Below, piece by piece: positions 1-9,905 of a stretch of DNA of 64,000 nucleotides; the stretch's first letter is position 1; every line of letters begins with the position of its first letter. Source of the DNA: Hymenopellis radicata (lineage: Eukaryota; Basidiomycota; Agaricomycetes; Agaricales; Physalacriaceae); contig JADNRX010000196.1 in the NCBI GenBank assembly GCA_015501595.1, forward strand, positions 1 through 64,000, in the 5' to 3' direction. The notes under the pieces are model-generated. The model was not told the DNA's origin, searched no databases, and worked only from the letters and a program-made list of their open reading frames with translations. A program made the position numbers and the translations under genes.

Positions 1-172
1 ATGGTGATACATACATTCTGGTAGACACATGAGAAATTAGCGCCACATATGTATTCACGCTCACCTGAATCCATTCAATAAACCCACTAGACTTTCCCGG
101 CTCACAAGTTCGCAACTCCTTCAGTTAACTCCTGCACCTCACCGTCTGATTCTGTATCTTCGACCCCACTAA

Positions 173-279
173 ACCAGTCATCGAGCTGGTGAACTATGGT
201 CTTGCAATCCAGGACAATCTGCGCTTACCAGTCATCGAGCTGGTGAACTATGGTCTTCAATCCAGGACAATCTGCGCTT
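173..279. repeat. Tandem duplication, two copies of about 54 bp
   Basis: A 54-bp unit beginning ACCAGTCATCGAGCTGG at 173 is repeated directly at 227. The second copy is 53 bp because one G is missing in the middle (TCTTGCAATCC versus TCTTCAATCC). The copies are otherwise the same, so the duplication is recent. It lies just beyond the 3' end of the minus-strand gene at 340-1074. No coding role is seen. Confidence 0.9.
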
Positions 280-339
280 TTCCTTGATAGTCTCGAAAGT
301 CCTCAAAAATACTCCAAGGCATGAGTTCTTCTGAAAGGA

Positions 340-1074
340 TTACGTCGAAGAGTTCCTCCTCCAAACTGTCTCTAACAGCCTGAGGCCCCCCAGCAAGATA
401 ACAAGGTGCAGCGCAACCATTAGGACGATATCGAGGGGAAGATCTATATCGTCATGCAAGAATCGTACGAGGTCGGAGGTTTCCTCCGACGTCTGTTTTC
501 TGAATTTCGACCGGCAGTCGGAATACCGTTGCGTGTACGCCCCATACACTCCAGCCCTGCCACGGTAGTAATCGACGAATGTAACGTCCAAATCGAAGAA
601 GGGTGGTAGACCGTCAGAGATGTCCGACCACTCGATGTGGGCGAGAACAGCCTCATGCGGGATGCGGTCCTTCACCAAGACTTCTGACGAGCTCTTGGCG
701 AAGGAGTTCCCGTCGGGTAGAGTGTAGGGACTTTCAGTAATCCTCCGCACGCTCTTGGCTAGGAGACGTCGCGAATCGATAACCAAGATTTGAGGTTGAA
801 TTTGACCTCTGATTGCGCGCCTCCCAGCATCCCACATCGCCCATAGGAAGTCGGTAGTGGTAGAAAGGAAGGGAGAAGAACCCTTGTTGCCCCACGCTAC
901 GACATGCGGGACGATGAATTTCATTTCAGCCTGAGGTGTACTATCTGGAGGAAGAGGCTGCCGCCCTGCTCTTGTCCAACCGGACTGGAAGCCTTCAACT
1001 GGATCCGACTGACGACTATCGTCACTGAGGACTCGAAAGAGAAGCCAGCCAGACAAGTCGTTATCGTCGCCCAT
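340..1074 (-). CDS. DUF7587-like protein with C-terminal membrane segment
   Basis: A single uninterrupted frame of 244 aa. Residues about 10-190 show the pattern I associate with fungal DUF7587 / ADP-ribosyltransferase-fold proteins: LFRVLSDDS near the start, then SPFLSTTTDFLWAMWDAGRR, an ILVIDS strand, and EVLVKDRIPHEAV followed by LAHIEW. The last 40 residues contain a hydrophobic run (DIVLMVALHLVILLGGLRLL) that could be a membrane helix. The domain name comes from memory of the family pattern and no catalytic activity is claimed. The start is the first Met, directly before the conserved LFRV strand. The upstream neighbour is unannotated DNA. A tandem duplication lies just past the stop codon. 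Confidence 0.6.
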   Translation of the reverse strand: MGDDNDLSGWLLFRVLSDDSRQSDPVEGFQSGWTRAGRQPLPPDSTPQAEMKFIVPHVVAWGNKGSSPFLSTTTDFLWAMWDAGRRAIRGQIQPQILVIDSRRLLAKSVRRITESPYTLPDGNSFAKSSSEVLVKDRIPHEAVLAHIEWSDISDGLPPFFDLDVTFVDYYRGRAGVYGAYTQRYSDCRSKFRKQTSEETSDLVRFLHDDIDLPLDIVLMVALHLVILLGGLRLLETVWRRNSST

Positions 1075-2170
1075 GGTGGGTATGAGTCAAGTGGCGATTC
1101 AGCGCTGTTACGCATGCGTCCCACACTTTAACTGGCGTGCGAACCGTTTTGTTGCCGATTATAGATTTTAATGGGGACGACCTCGACACTGATGGGTGCA
1201 AGTTCTTGATGCCTTCTCAGCACGTTTAACCTCGACATCGTGGAAGAGAGTCGGGAAGCCAAAAGCTGCAGCTTCAACATCTGCTAACCCATTATCAGTA
1301 TGACTCCGAGCAATTTAACAGACACGCACTTCTGATAGCGAAAAGGAATCACGAAGCCACACCTGGATTGATTGACAGCTCAGCGAGAATGAGAAGTGTT
1401 TGAGACAGAAAGAAGTCTCAAGCAACTACAAAAACAGAAAGCCTTTATATAACAGCTCATGCAAAGTTGTAGAAAGAAGACGAAAGGAAATTGTAAGCTG
1501 TAGAGAATGCGAAAGCGTCGAAGGAATAAGTTGGCTTGTGCCTAAGTGTATAGTAGACAAACGAGGTGCAACCCGCCCTTTACCAAACCTTGCCGGATAG
1601 CTTGAGCCACCAGAACAGCAAGTGTGCGAGTACGTCCGCTGAGCCTGGACAAGCCCCGGAGGGTTGCAGTTTGAGTGAACACGTATATATGCCTTCGACT
1701 GAGCCAGGATGAGGCGAGAAACACCGTTGAGCTCTACATGCTGAGCAGATGGATAACGACGTTGCTTCGAAAGCGAAATTAAATATGAGGGGACGTAAAG
1801 TGGAAATTCGTTTCGAATGAGTTCTGGAGGGATGGTCGAAGCGTCCAACTAGTTTCAGCTGTTGTTCGAAACGGGCGCGAACGAAAGTGCCGAGGGTGGC
1901 CAAAGAGGAGCATGCTGGGAGTAGAACAGGCCCATGGCGAGCAGTTATGGCCTGCACATATTATATGCGGAGGCCAAAGGTAATCGCATAACCGGATGGC
2001 GGTATGTCAACATGGATGATGTTTGCACAATAACGGGCAGAGATTCATGCGGGAGAGGAAAAGGGAATGCGGGAGTAGTGACGATACGTCTCGTTACGAT
2101 GCTATCGCCAGAGGTGGCCGTGTCTTGTAGGACGCCTAAGCGACTCAGCCCACCAGAAATGGCGCGCTAA
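1075..2170. other. No gene supported
   Basis: Short overlapping frames exist on both strands, but none shows a family motif, a convincing splice chain or a sustained hydrophobic or charged pattern. I see no repeat or RNA gene here. Confidence 0.5.
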
Positions 2171-2559
2171 CTACTCCGGTGATGGTGAGTATATACAACA
2201 GGCAGAGACATAAGTAAATACCTTATCCTCCGGATTTATGGTTTCGATTTTAATGAACACAATGCCTGTGACTGTTGCAGCTTCGGTGCCATGTACCACG
2301 CGTAGTGGCAATATCGTTGGTTTCGGAGACACAGAGAGGATATGATCGAAGCAGCGAAGATAAATGTAGGCTACGGTTTGGTCGCCCACAACGTTGCCAT
2401 GGCTGGTACCAACGAGGGCGATGAGGATCGGGGAAAGCCCAAGAAGGGAAGCTGCAGCGCGAGCTACCACACATCTCCAACCGGTTCAAGCGTCTTGGTA
2501 GTTGGGTCATCTTCGTCGTGCGCGCTAGCGATGAGAGCATTACGCGCCGTCCTGCTCAT
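2171..2559 (-). CDS. Possible hypothetical gene, frame broken near 2467
   Basis: Reading the minus strand from an ATG at 2559 gives a start ending in TLEPVGDVW. One frame over, it continues as VARAAASLLGLSPILIALVG and on to FIKIETINPEDK, with a GT donor after the final K at about 2222. The two halves join smoothly if one base is missing in the GG at about 2467. The middle part is hydrophobic and may be a membrane helix. I do not recognise the family and cannot place the next exon, so the 3' end is not defined. This may be a real gene with a sequence error, a decayed gene, or a chance frame. Confidence 0.3.
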
Positions 2560-3246
2560 CGTGGAAGGGAGGAGGAGTGTTTTGCCACACACAGTCAAAC
2601 AAGCAAAACGCGATCACGTACTCATCCGTTAAGTATACCAACGTTGCCAAAAGAAAGACGAACCAGGCGCACGTATGTATGTACACTTTATTAACACCTC
2701 CCGCTCATCCAAGATAACAGATCCCATAGTTAATCGAACCAAGCTTCGCCGCACGACTAACCGTGCACCTAACAGATCCAACGGCTAGTACTTTCCGTCG
2801 CGTATCCCGAATCCCCAGCGAGCTTCGCCGCCTTAGACGCGACGCCAGCGCAATTCGTGCCGTGTTGGGACAATCCATTCCATCCGAAAAGCGCTGTCCG
2901 AAGGAGGTGAATGTGATACCCATGCATGAACCGTAGGAGCCATTGGGTACATCGGGCGTGGCGGGCTCCTTGGGCTCCTCCGGCTCGCGGAGATTGAGAA
3001 ACAGTGAGTTATACACTGGTTTTCCACCAAAAGCAGACCTTGTGACTCAGGATAAAAGTAAAATCCACAAGGGAACGCTGCAGGCTTCCGAGGCGACTTA
3101 ATGTCGGCGGCCTGGATTGACTGGACGATGATCTTTCGTTGTCCATTCTTGATGTAGTCCTTTACAGAGTCAGGCACTGTATCCAGCGTAAGAAAATGGG
3201 TACTGCTGGGATGAACTGTTTTATTTACTCTTTTCGAATGATCTAG

Positions 3247-3545
3247 AGAAGGCCGAACAGGACTGCGATGGTAGTAATGATGGCGGCCACACCAGTGACG
3301 CCACCCACCGCGGCAAGGAGGGAAGACATCAGCGCCGAAACGCTGCCGGCGGAGTGCATGTACAGTTTGAACATCGCGCTCCCAATGGTCATAAGCCACG
3401 ACGCGTCCTCCTCGGCTCAAGCGAATACAGCCTTGTACGTCGGGTACAAGCAAGTCTGGATCGTCTGGTCTGAGCGCTCTGGATCAGTTGTGCTAACCGA
3501 TGGACCATCACGGAGGTTGATGGTCACGGTGCCTAAATTGGGTTG
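3247..3545 (-). pseudogene. Remnant of an unknown membrane-type protein
   Basis: The minus strand carries a protein-like stretch (PNLGTVTINLRDGPSVSTTD, later YPTYKAVFA) that runs into an in-frame TGA and then continues in the same frame as AEEDASWLMTIGSAMFKLYM. It ends with a long hydrophobic tail (VTGVAAIITTIAVLFGLL) and a stop. Continuity on both sides of the stop suggests a nonsense mutation in a former gene. No start codon is seen; the frame is closed just upstream, next to the start of the kinase gene on the other strand. Minus-strand frames at 2705-3240 may be further remnants, but I cannot link them. The family is not recognised. Confidence 0.3.
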
Positions 3546-3546
3546 A

Positions 3547-5894
3547 ATGGTCCTTATTGTTGATGACCATCAACTCCTTAACCAACTACCGCCACAATCT
3601 AGGATGCCACCTAAAGAGAGCTGCGCTTCCCAATTCTTTAGTTTCATTCCACCTCCATATACTCTGCGCGACCCGCCTTACCCTCCACCGGAATCGTTCC
3701 TGCACTTTCCCGACACGCACCTAGACGAAAATCTCATTTTAAAGCGTATTTGTGTCCTGCCATCCCTCATCGACGATATTTTCCGCTCTGTCGATACCCT
3801 CTTCCCTATCGCGGCCCGACTAGCCTTCGAGGATCGGATGTTCTATTTCTCCCGCATGCCATATCCAAAAAGCGACGACAACTACAGGATAGAGGACGTC
3901 CGGAAACCCTACACCATTGGAATTGCATCGGCGGCGCTGCAGCTTGTCTCCGGCGTCGTTATACACCCGAAGGATCCCTACAAGGGCCGGATTGTCGGTT
4001 GGGAGCCAAACCCATATCCACACACTGATCGCAATACGCCATTCCATGATGAGGATTTTGTCCTTAAAACGCTGCCTTTCGCTGAAAAGAAATTCGGGGA
4101 ATTCTCTCCTACATCTCAGGAACGAATTCGACCCATCATGGATCAGTTTCCGGTATTCGCACTGGGAATGCTTCTCTGCCCGAATGGCGAATGGTGCTTG
4201 GAGCAGATGGATATACTCGTTCCTCCTCCTGATGCGGAAGATCAAGTTGCCGATTTCCCTTGGGTGACTAATTCGCACCCAGTGGGACATCCTCCGACAC
4301 CCATCGCTGTACGTCCCCCAGACGGAGAGAACCCGCTATGGAGCTTACCCACTCTTGCTCCGCCAACCACATCCACGCTTCGAGCTTCGACAAGAACGCA
4401 AAGTATGCTTCCAGAGCAATCCGCTCCCAAGTACTTCAGGCCAAAAGATATACGCCCAGCACCTCCACGAAGCGTGGCACCCAGCGTCAGAGATCTTGTT
4501 CAAAGGGTGGGTTTCCTTGAAATTGCCGCAGCGACATTCTGACATTTTGTCAGGCATGGTTCAAAGCCGTCCGATTCGACGTTTCGGTGATCCTCTTTGA
4601 TTGCGGAAATCTCGTTCGAATTGGTGTTCGCCACAGACAGACGCAAACGCTTTATTTAACGCCCTTGGTCGATGTTGGTGATCCTGATTCGTTCTACACG
4701 AAGCTGATGTTGGGTATGCATTTGTGCATCTTTCACGACGTCTTTGAACGTTTGGGCCCGCTGAGTACGCCACAGCCAGATGGGCCAAGTCTTGATGAAG
4801 GTTCTTTGACTTCGACAAAACGAAGCGGCGATCAGGATCTTGATGAGCCGCCTTGTAAACGTTTCCGTACCGTAGAACCGGGCCCTCAACACGCACCTGT
4901 GAGTTATCTCTTTCATATTCAAGTTGCTTAACAACAACTTTAAGCAGAGTCCCGTTCGCTCGTCCCAGAAACGCCCGCGCAAGAAGATTCGCCAAGAGTC
5001 CAATGATCTGCACCTTGTACGTCTAAATACTCCTCATTTCCTCAAAGACGACATTCATGAACTACAGCGCACAGCCGAGTACTTCAAAACCCATCCCGTA
5101 CTCGCACTTTATGTTCAATTCGGATCCTACAACTCTCCCACACCAGAGGTCCTCCTCTCGCCAGACCAACCGCGTCTCGCCATCTACAAAGCCAAGATTT
5201 GTCTTTCTTTGATCCTCACGGCGAAACTTGGATACGGAGCCACAGGGAAAGCATATACAGCGGTCCTGGGTGCAGGCCTCGAGAAGCGACCATGCAGCCG
5301 GCTGGTAGTCAAAGTCGCGACGACCAAAGATAATCTTATGTCTCTACGCCACGAATACGACGTCTACTGTCACCTCCAAGGCGCTGGCGTTCGTGGCATT
5401 CCGTATATTTTTGGCTACTATCAGGACGATACTCGTGGGCTTGGGGCTCTCGTTATGCAAGACGTTGGAAAACCCTTAGGTCGACGAATGGACGGTGACA
5501 GGAAGATCAGGTTCTCTGCCACAGAGAAGTAAGTCGGTCTCTGAATGTCAAACCAGTCACTGACGCGCTTTGTAGATCGTCTCTGAAGAAGACCCTCAAG
5601 GACATTCATTCGGCAGGCGTCCTTCATCGTGATCTTCGCTCTTGGAACATGATGTACAATGAACACGGCGAAGTGTTCATTATAGATTTCGATCGCGCTA
5701 GCTTCAAGGCTTCCGAGGAGGACCACGCCAGAGAATTCGAACGATTGACGAGCTTCCTGGAGGGCGAGTTTGTTGATAGAGATTCTATCATAGGAAGTTT
5801 CAATGATACGCTCTCCGATACCGAGGAACGTATCACTAACCTGCCGGATGTGAGCGGAGTCGGCGATGGCGCTCACGGAACAATGTCTAACTGA
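3547..5894 (+). CDS. Fungal-type protein kinase, FunK1 family
   Basis: Model: exons 3547-4506, 4554-4898, 4948-5528 and 5576-5894, with introns of 45-50 nt, about 734 aa. The N-terminal half is the long accessory region typical of FunK1 kinases (WCLEQMDILVPPPDAEDQVA; AWFKAVRFDV at the start of exon 2; GVRHRQTQTLYL). The kinase core follows. It has a glycine loop (GYGATGKAY), a lysine strand (LVVKVAT), a helix glutamate (RHEYDVY), the catalytic loop HRDLRSWNMM in exon 4, and the metal site DFDR in place of DFG. FunK1 is an expanded, largely uncharacterised Agaricomycete kinase family. The end of exon 1 (about 4320-4506) looks frame-scrambled: NHIHASSFDKNAKYASRAI and HLHEAWHPASEILFK lie in the other two frames. 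Three single-base losses would explain this and leave the terminal frame unchanged. The start could also be the Met at 3604. Confidence 0.85.
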
Positions 5895-6040
5895 TAGAGG
5901 TCGTTCAGAGAAAGACCTTTGACGCTCATCGTTCAGTATCTGATCAGGGCTTTGTTACGCTTTCTGCTCCTTTTGTATCTGACAGTATACAATGATGCTT
6001 CTACGAAGAGTTACCTGTGTAATAAACGGACAAGTACAAT

Positions 6041-7297
6041 CTAATCTCTAGTTCTCATGATGGCCATGTTCGTATCATAGCTTCGAACACTCAAAACAAG
6101 CTCCACCTGCGTCTTCTCGTACTTCAACTCGAACCCATAGAAACCATGATTAACACCCAGCAAATCAACCCTATACGTCTCCGCCAAGTTCTTCGGCAAA
6201 CTCTGTCCATACCTCAGCGCTGCCATCTCAACATCGTGCACCCTCCTCGCGCATGTTCTCTGTAAGTGAATGACATCCGCGGGGTGAACAAGCCTCCGCC
6301 TCTCCACAGATGAAAGAGGCGTATTAAGATACTCGAATAGCTTCTTCAAGAGCACCTGCACAGTGAGCACTGTGCCTCGCTCCCATTTGATCACAAGCGG
6401 GCTCACGTTCAGTAGACGCTGGACCGTATCGTCGCTCGACTTCAGTTTCAACAGCTGGGTCGAAGGCTGGATGGTGAAAGCGTTTGCATAGTAGTCGGGA
6501 CGTGAAAGCGCGAGGACAGGTGCTGGTGCGTTGCTGCAATGCAAGACGGAGTACCGACATCGATCCCGACCGAATGAGTGTGAGGGCGGGAAACGCATGT
6601 CCCATCGGAGACATGCGAAGCGGGTGGCGGTACCGTCTGTGCTGTTGAAGCGGGCTTTGCGAAGGAGTTCGTGGTGAAGGGAAGGCGGGCCCAGAGTCTG
6701 ATGGGCTCCTACCGAGTTTACGGAGAAGACGTTATTCAGCAGTTGACACGGAGTGCTGCGTATATGCTGGGGCTTCCTCAGACGTGAGGGAGGTTTCTGG
6801 CTCGTACACCATGAAGCGAAGGGCGAGGGAGGAGGGTGTCGACGAGGAATAACGGGCTGAAGAGATTGCGTCGTCGCATGCGGTCTTGCAAATGACTCGT
6901 GTGCACGACGTCGTTCCGGCGCGGGCGCGAAGTTTACCTGTGCGTACGGTCCGCCGCTTCCACGAGCGCTTGATGGAATGGAGGCCCGTCCAACGGGAGA
7001 TGAACCACCAGGCAGGAGTGGAATGACAGCTCGACCCAAAGGGCTGCTGCTAATATATGGTTGGGAGCTTGCATGCGATGGTGTTGACGATGTGATCGGT
7101 GAGGGATACTGCATGACATTTGGTTCTGCGACTCCGCTTGTAGGTGGCGGACTGAAGGAAGATGAAAGGTGTGGTATGATAGGCGGCATGCCTGTGTATG
7201 GACGATTGCCGCCCGCCCTCCGACGACTTCTGCCAGTCGAAGCCGTCGATGGAGGTGTCGGGTATACGAGGTGGGGATGCCCAGAGTGAGAAGACAT
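6041..7297 (-). CDS. DUF6699 domain protein
   Basis: A single 418-aa frame. Residues 1-190 are low-complexity Pro/Ser/Arg sequence, probably disordered. From about residue 225 there is a globular domain beginning with CLRWDMRFPP. It continues through a strand pair (PLVIKWERGTVLTVQVLLKKL), a helix (FEYLNTPLSSVERRRL) and ends in YRVDLLGVNHGFYGFEL. That order (W-D-x-R-F-P, then a 'VxVxxVLxxxxxxLxTPL' helix, then an 'xVDLLG' strand) is the pattern of DUF6699, common in Agaricomycetes and of unknown function. No intron is needed. It is convergent with the kinase gene, with 146 bp between the stops. Confidence 0.65.
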   Translation of the reverse strand: MSSHSGHPHLVYPTPPSTASTGRSRRRAGGNRPYTGMPPIIPHLSSSFSPPPTSGVAEPNVMQYPSPITSSTPSHASSQPYISSSPLGRAVIPLLPGGSSPVGRASIPSSARGSGGPYAQVNFAPAPERRRAHESFARPHATTQSLQPVIPRRHPPPSPFASWCTSQKPPSRLRKPQHIRSTPCQLLNNVFSVNSVGAHQTLGPPSLHHELLRKARFNSTDGTATRFACLRWDMRFPPSHSFGRDRCRYSVLHCSNAPAPVLALSRPDYYANAFTIQPSTQLLKLKSSDDTVQRLLNVSPLVIKWERGTVLTVQVLLKKLFEYLNTPLSSVERRRLVHPADVIHLQRTCARRVHDVEMAALRYGQSLPKNLAETYRVDLLGVNHGFYGFELKYEKTQVELVLSVRSYDTNMAIMRTRD

Positions 7298-7635
7298 TAG
7301 GATGACTGGTAGCAGAGGCGGCTCTGGTTTTGTGGCTCGACATCATAATCCTCTGTCTTTATATATCACTACTCGAAGACTATTAAAAATAAGTGAGGCA
7401 TTCACCTTTTTGTTCTTCATCCTTCTAGGGAACAATAAGCAGCCAACGACATCATCAAGATCAGGGTCGCTCGATGTTCCTGGATTTTTGAGCCACAATG
7501 TGTTGATCCAGGAAAAGTGGATTTCCATTTGGGGATGTTTTGGTCATACGGGTTTTGTCAGCGTAGACTTCGGACAGCGTTTCAACACTCATTTGCTCAG
7601 ATTTTCTTTATTACTACGGTCCGTCGGGGTATATC

Positions 7636-7690
7636 CTTAGCTATTTAGTTAGCGTAGGCGGTTCCAAATACAGTAACACAGTAACAAGGA
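7636..7690 (+). repeat. Dispersed ~50-bp repeat, copy 1
   Basis: The segment around TTAGCGTAGGCGGTT at 7654 matches 15680-15735 in the same orientation, with nearly nine bases in ten shared by eye, ending in CAGTAACACAGTAAC versus TAGTAACATAGTAAC. This copy abuts the outer edge of the left arm of the inverted duplication. The other lies beside the right-hand zinc-finger gene. It may mark an old insertion or rearrangement point. It has no coding content. Confidence 0.7.
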
Positions 7691-9905
7691 TGGATGGATG
7701 ACGAGTAAAGAGAACGGTTCTAGACAAAGGATGGTGCTTTATTCTCGAAGAACCATCATGGTCGTTGGCGCTGGAAACCACGTTGAGCTTTGTTTAGTTC
7801 TTCAAGAACTTAGAAGACGTCCAGCGAGCATAGACTCACGAGGACCAAGGAGTGCACATTAATAGCTATTCTCCTCGATTATCAGAGTCGCATGCGGCTA
7901 TTGCAAGGTCATAAATTGCTTGAAGGTCAAGGAAGCAGGTCAACTTCAAGGGGTGCACGTGATAGCGTCCGATTTGAAAATACCGGCTTTGGCTTGCCGG
8001 ATCCGAGTTAGTCTCCTCCCATCATGTCGTCGCGTCCTCCTCCTCGTAATCGCGGTCCTAAACCCATAAATCTACTTAAATACCACCGCCCGAAAGTACG
8101 CCTCAGTAAAGAGAGAGTACCCGTCCTCACAAAGGAGTCCAGACGGTACGCGTCAATTCCATTCATCATTATTGCTCTCGGTGACCTTTTGCAAGATGTC
8201 TACGAAATTTAGCTTCATACCGCTCGCCGAAGCCGCGCATGAAATTTCCTCGGTCGAGATGTGCGTCTGTTCTGGTTGCGCTGTTCGTAGGCCGTTCTGG
8301 CGACCTGTATGTTCTGCTCAATAGGTGAGCATGAAGTGCATTTGATTATAACAAAATGCTAAATGCAGGATAGACGTGCTGCAACGCTACGAAGCTATGC
8401 TGGCGATACGTCGCTCCCTGGTGGGAAGGTTGACCCACAAGACAGAACGTTTGAAGATACCGCTGTTTGTAACCTGCCACATTCAATTCGACGTGCGCTT
8501 ACCCTTTGTGAAGAGACGCGAAGCGTTTGAAGAGGTATACCGCTTGTGTCGTACTCTTAACACTCTAGTTAACGACACGCACGTCAGATAGGCTTACCTC
8601 CAGACAAACGAAAAGCGCCTCTACTTTGCGTAATGCCGCCATTTCTGGCATCCAACCAGCTCATCGTCACTCCGTACGTACTGTCATCTATCTATTGTCT
8701 CTCATTAATTCCATCTACGCAGTGTCGTCGTTCTTATCGTCGACAACACTCTTCGTGTACGTCCCAAAATACATTACCGATTCTTTGGCCAATCTTGCCC
8801 AGCCGATCCTCAATACAGCCGAAGTCGCCTCAATATTCTCTCACCCTCTCAAAGGCTTCATATCTTCCGAGTCACCATTATCTCACGAACCAGATGTGCT
8901 TGAAGTTCCGTATCATACGTACAGAGACTACGACCACCGTCCAGGCCCAGACGGTGTCGTAAGGCAATTCCGCATACACTCCTTCCTCACGGGGAGGGAG
9001 GCGGGTGGGACAAAGCCCGTTTTCGGGTTAACCGCGTACGTTACTTCACCACGATCTCCTAGATGATCAATGCTCATGGTATTCAGGTCAATTCTTATGG
9101 AAGCTGCGATCCTCGGGTATGGACAGCCTGACTTTGAAGCTCAACCGCCGGGGGCGCCGACGCCTGAGCAGAGGATTGCGTGGACGATGCTTACAGTCCC
9201 GGCGTACCGAGAAGCATGCGAAGAGGAGGGTGTGGTAGTGGATTGGGAGGCGGTTAGGAAGATTGCTGGAGAGGTTAGAAAAGGACCACAGCCTGTTTCT
9301 CATTCGAAGAGTGAAACGGACACTGCGTTACCCGTCCTACGGAGCAAGCTTTAAACAAAGTGTATGTGCGTTATAACATCAGGTCTTATCTCATCTTCGC
9401 CGCCTGTAGTTCTTCGAAAATTGCCCAATGTTCGTTATCTTCGTCGAAGCAGCTTGTGTGGCCAAAGTCCCAAAGGCCTGTTCTAGATTATGTTGAATCT
9501 CTCTCGAGAGGCGGACCCGTATAGATGAACTTCGTTATCATCGGCTGACACTGCCGTAACTCTATGGCACTGGCAGATGACCTTACCCACCTTCGTCTTG
9601 GACTATCACTCTCAAATAGTCGTCCGACAAGTAAGCGTCGCATTGGAATAGGAATCGTCCCAACTGACTTTGAAACCAGGATGGATCCTCTCAATCAGTG
9701 GAAATGCTCCCTCTGCAACGTTGTCGAGCACGTTAAGAACAAAAATACCCATATAAAGGGTAAACGCCATCGCCGCAACCAACAGCAGCAACCCGAGTCG
9801 AGTTCGTGGACGTGCAGTGTCTGCGGCCTGGCAGTAGCCATTACCGATAAAGACATCCATGTCGCCACGCATCTAGCTGCTGCCCAAGCCATGGATCGTG
9901 GAACG
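7684..9905 (+). repeat. Left arm of inverted duplication
   Basis: This arm is matched, in reverse complement, by about 16640-18862. Through the Nudix gene the coordinates mirror almost exactly: positions p and q satisfy p+q=26546 from 8376 to 9354, with one 4-nt indel further out. Outer edge: AAAGGATGGTGCTTTATTC near 7728 has its mirror near 18818, and similarity fades beyond 7684. Inner edge: similarity runs into the zinc-finger gene and becomes patchy after the second finger, near 9905. The arm holds a whole PCD1-type gene and the first part of a zinc-finger gene. Confidence 0.85.
8024..9354 (+). CDS. PCD1: Peroxisomal coenzyme A diphosphatase (Nudix), left copy
   Basis: Eight exons: 8024-8145, 8196-8324, 8374-8464, 8514-8534, 8588-8673, 8723-8756, 8803-9035 and 9087-9354, giving 327 aa. 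The spliced protein carries the CoA-pyrophosphatase signature LLNRRAATLRSYAGDTSLP directly before the Nudix box, which reads GGKVDPQD, then RTFEDTA, then RREAFEEIGL. These enzymes cleave CoA and its oxidised or acyl forms to 4'-phosphopantetheine and 3',5'-ADP, usually in peroxisomes, with metal ions held by the REx2EE glutamates. Exon 4 is a 21-nt micro-exon encoding exactly RREAFEE. Later conserved parts are PVVVLIVDNTLR, the FLTGREAGGTKPVFGLTA segment and GYGQP. The C-terminus ends RSKL*, an SKL-like tripeptide fitting a type-1 peroxisomal signal only if read as SKL, which it is. The start is the first Met before PPPRNRGPK. An almost identical copy sits in the right arm. Confidence 0.9.

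Noticed and set aside
1426..1957. Overlapping minus-strand frames of 125-140 residues
   Set aside because: No motif, no splice logic, and equal-sized frames on the other strand.
8626..9066. A 146-residue frame across the Nudix gene, repeated on the other strand at 17480-17920
   Set aside because: It reads through two introns. The spliced eight-exon model gives the full CoA diphosphatase instead, and the mirrored frame is simply the second copy.
9564..9680. Longer start (MALADDLTHL) for the left zinc-finger protein
   Set aside because: The open frame continues upstream, but this stretch contains the leader intron and is out of frame in the right-hand copy. Only the ATG at 9681 is conserved among the three paralogs.
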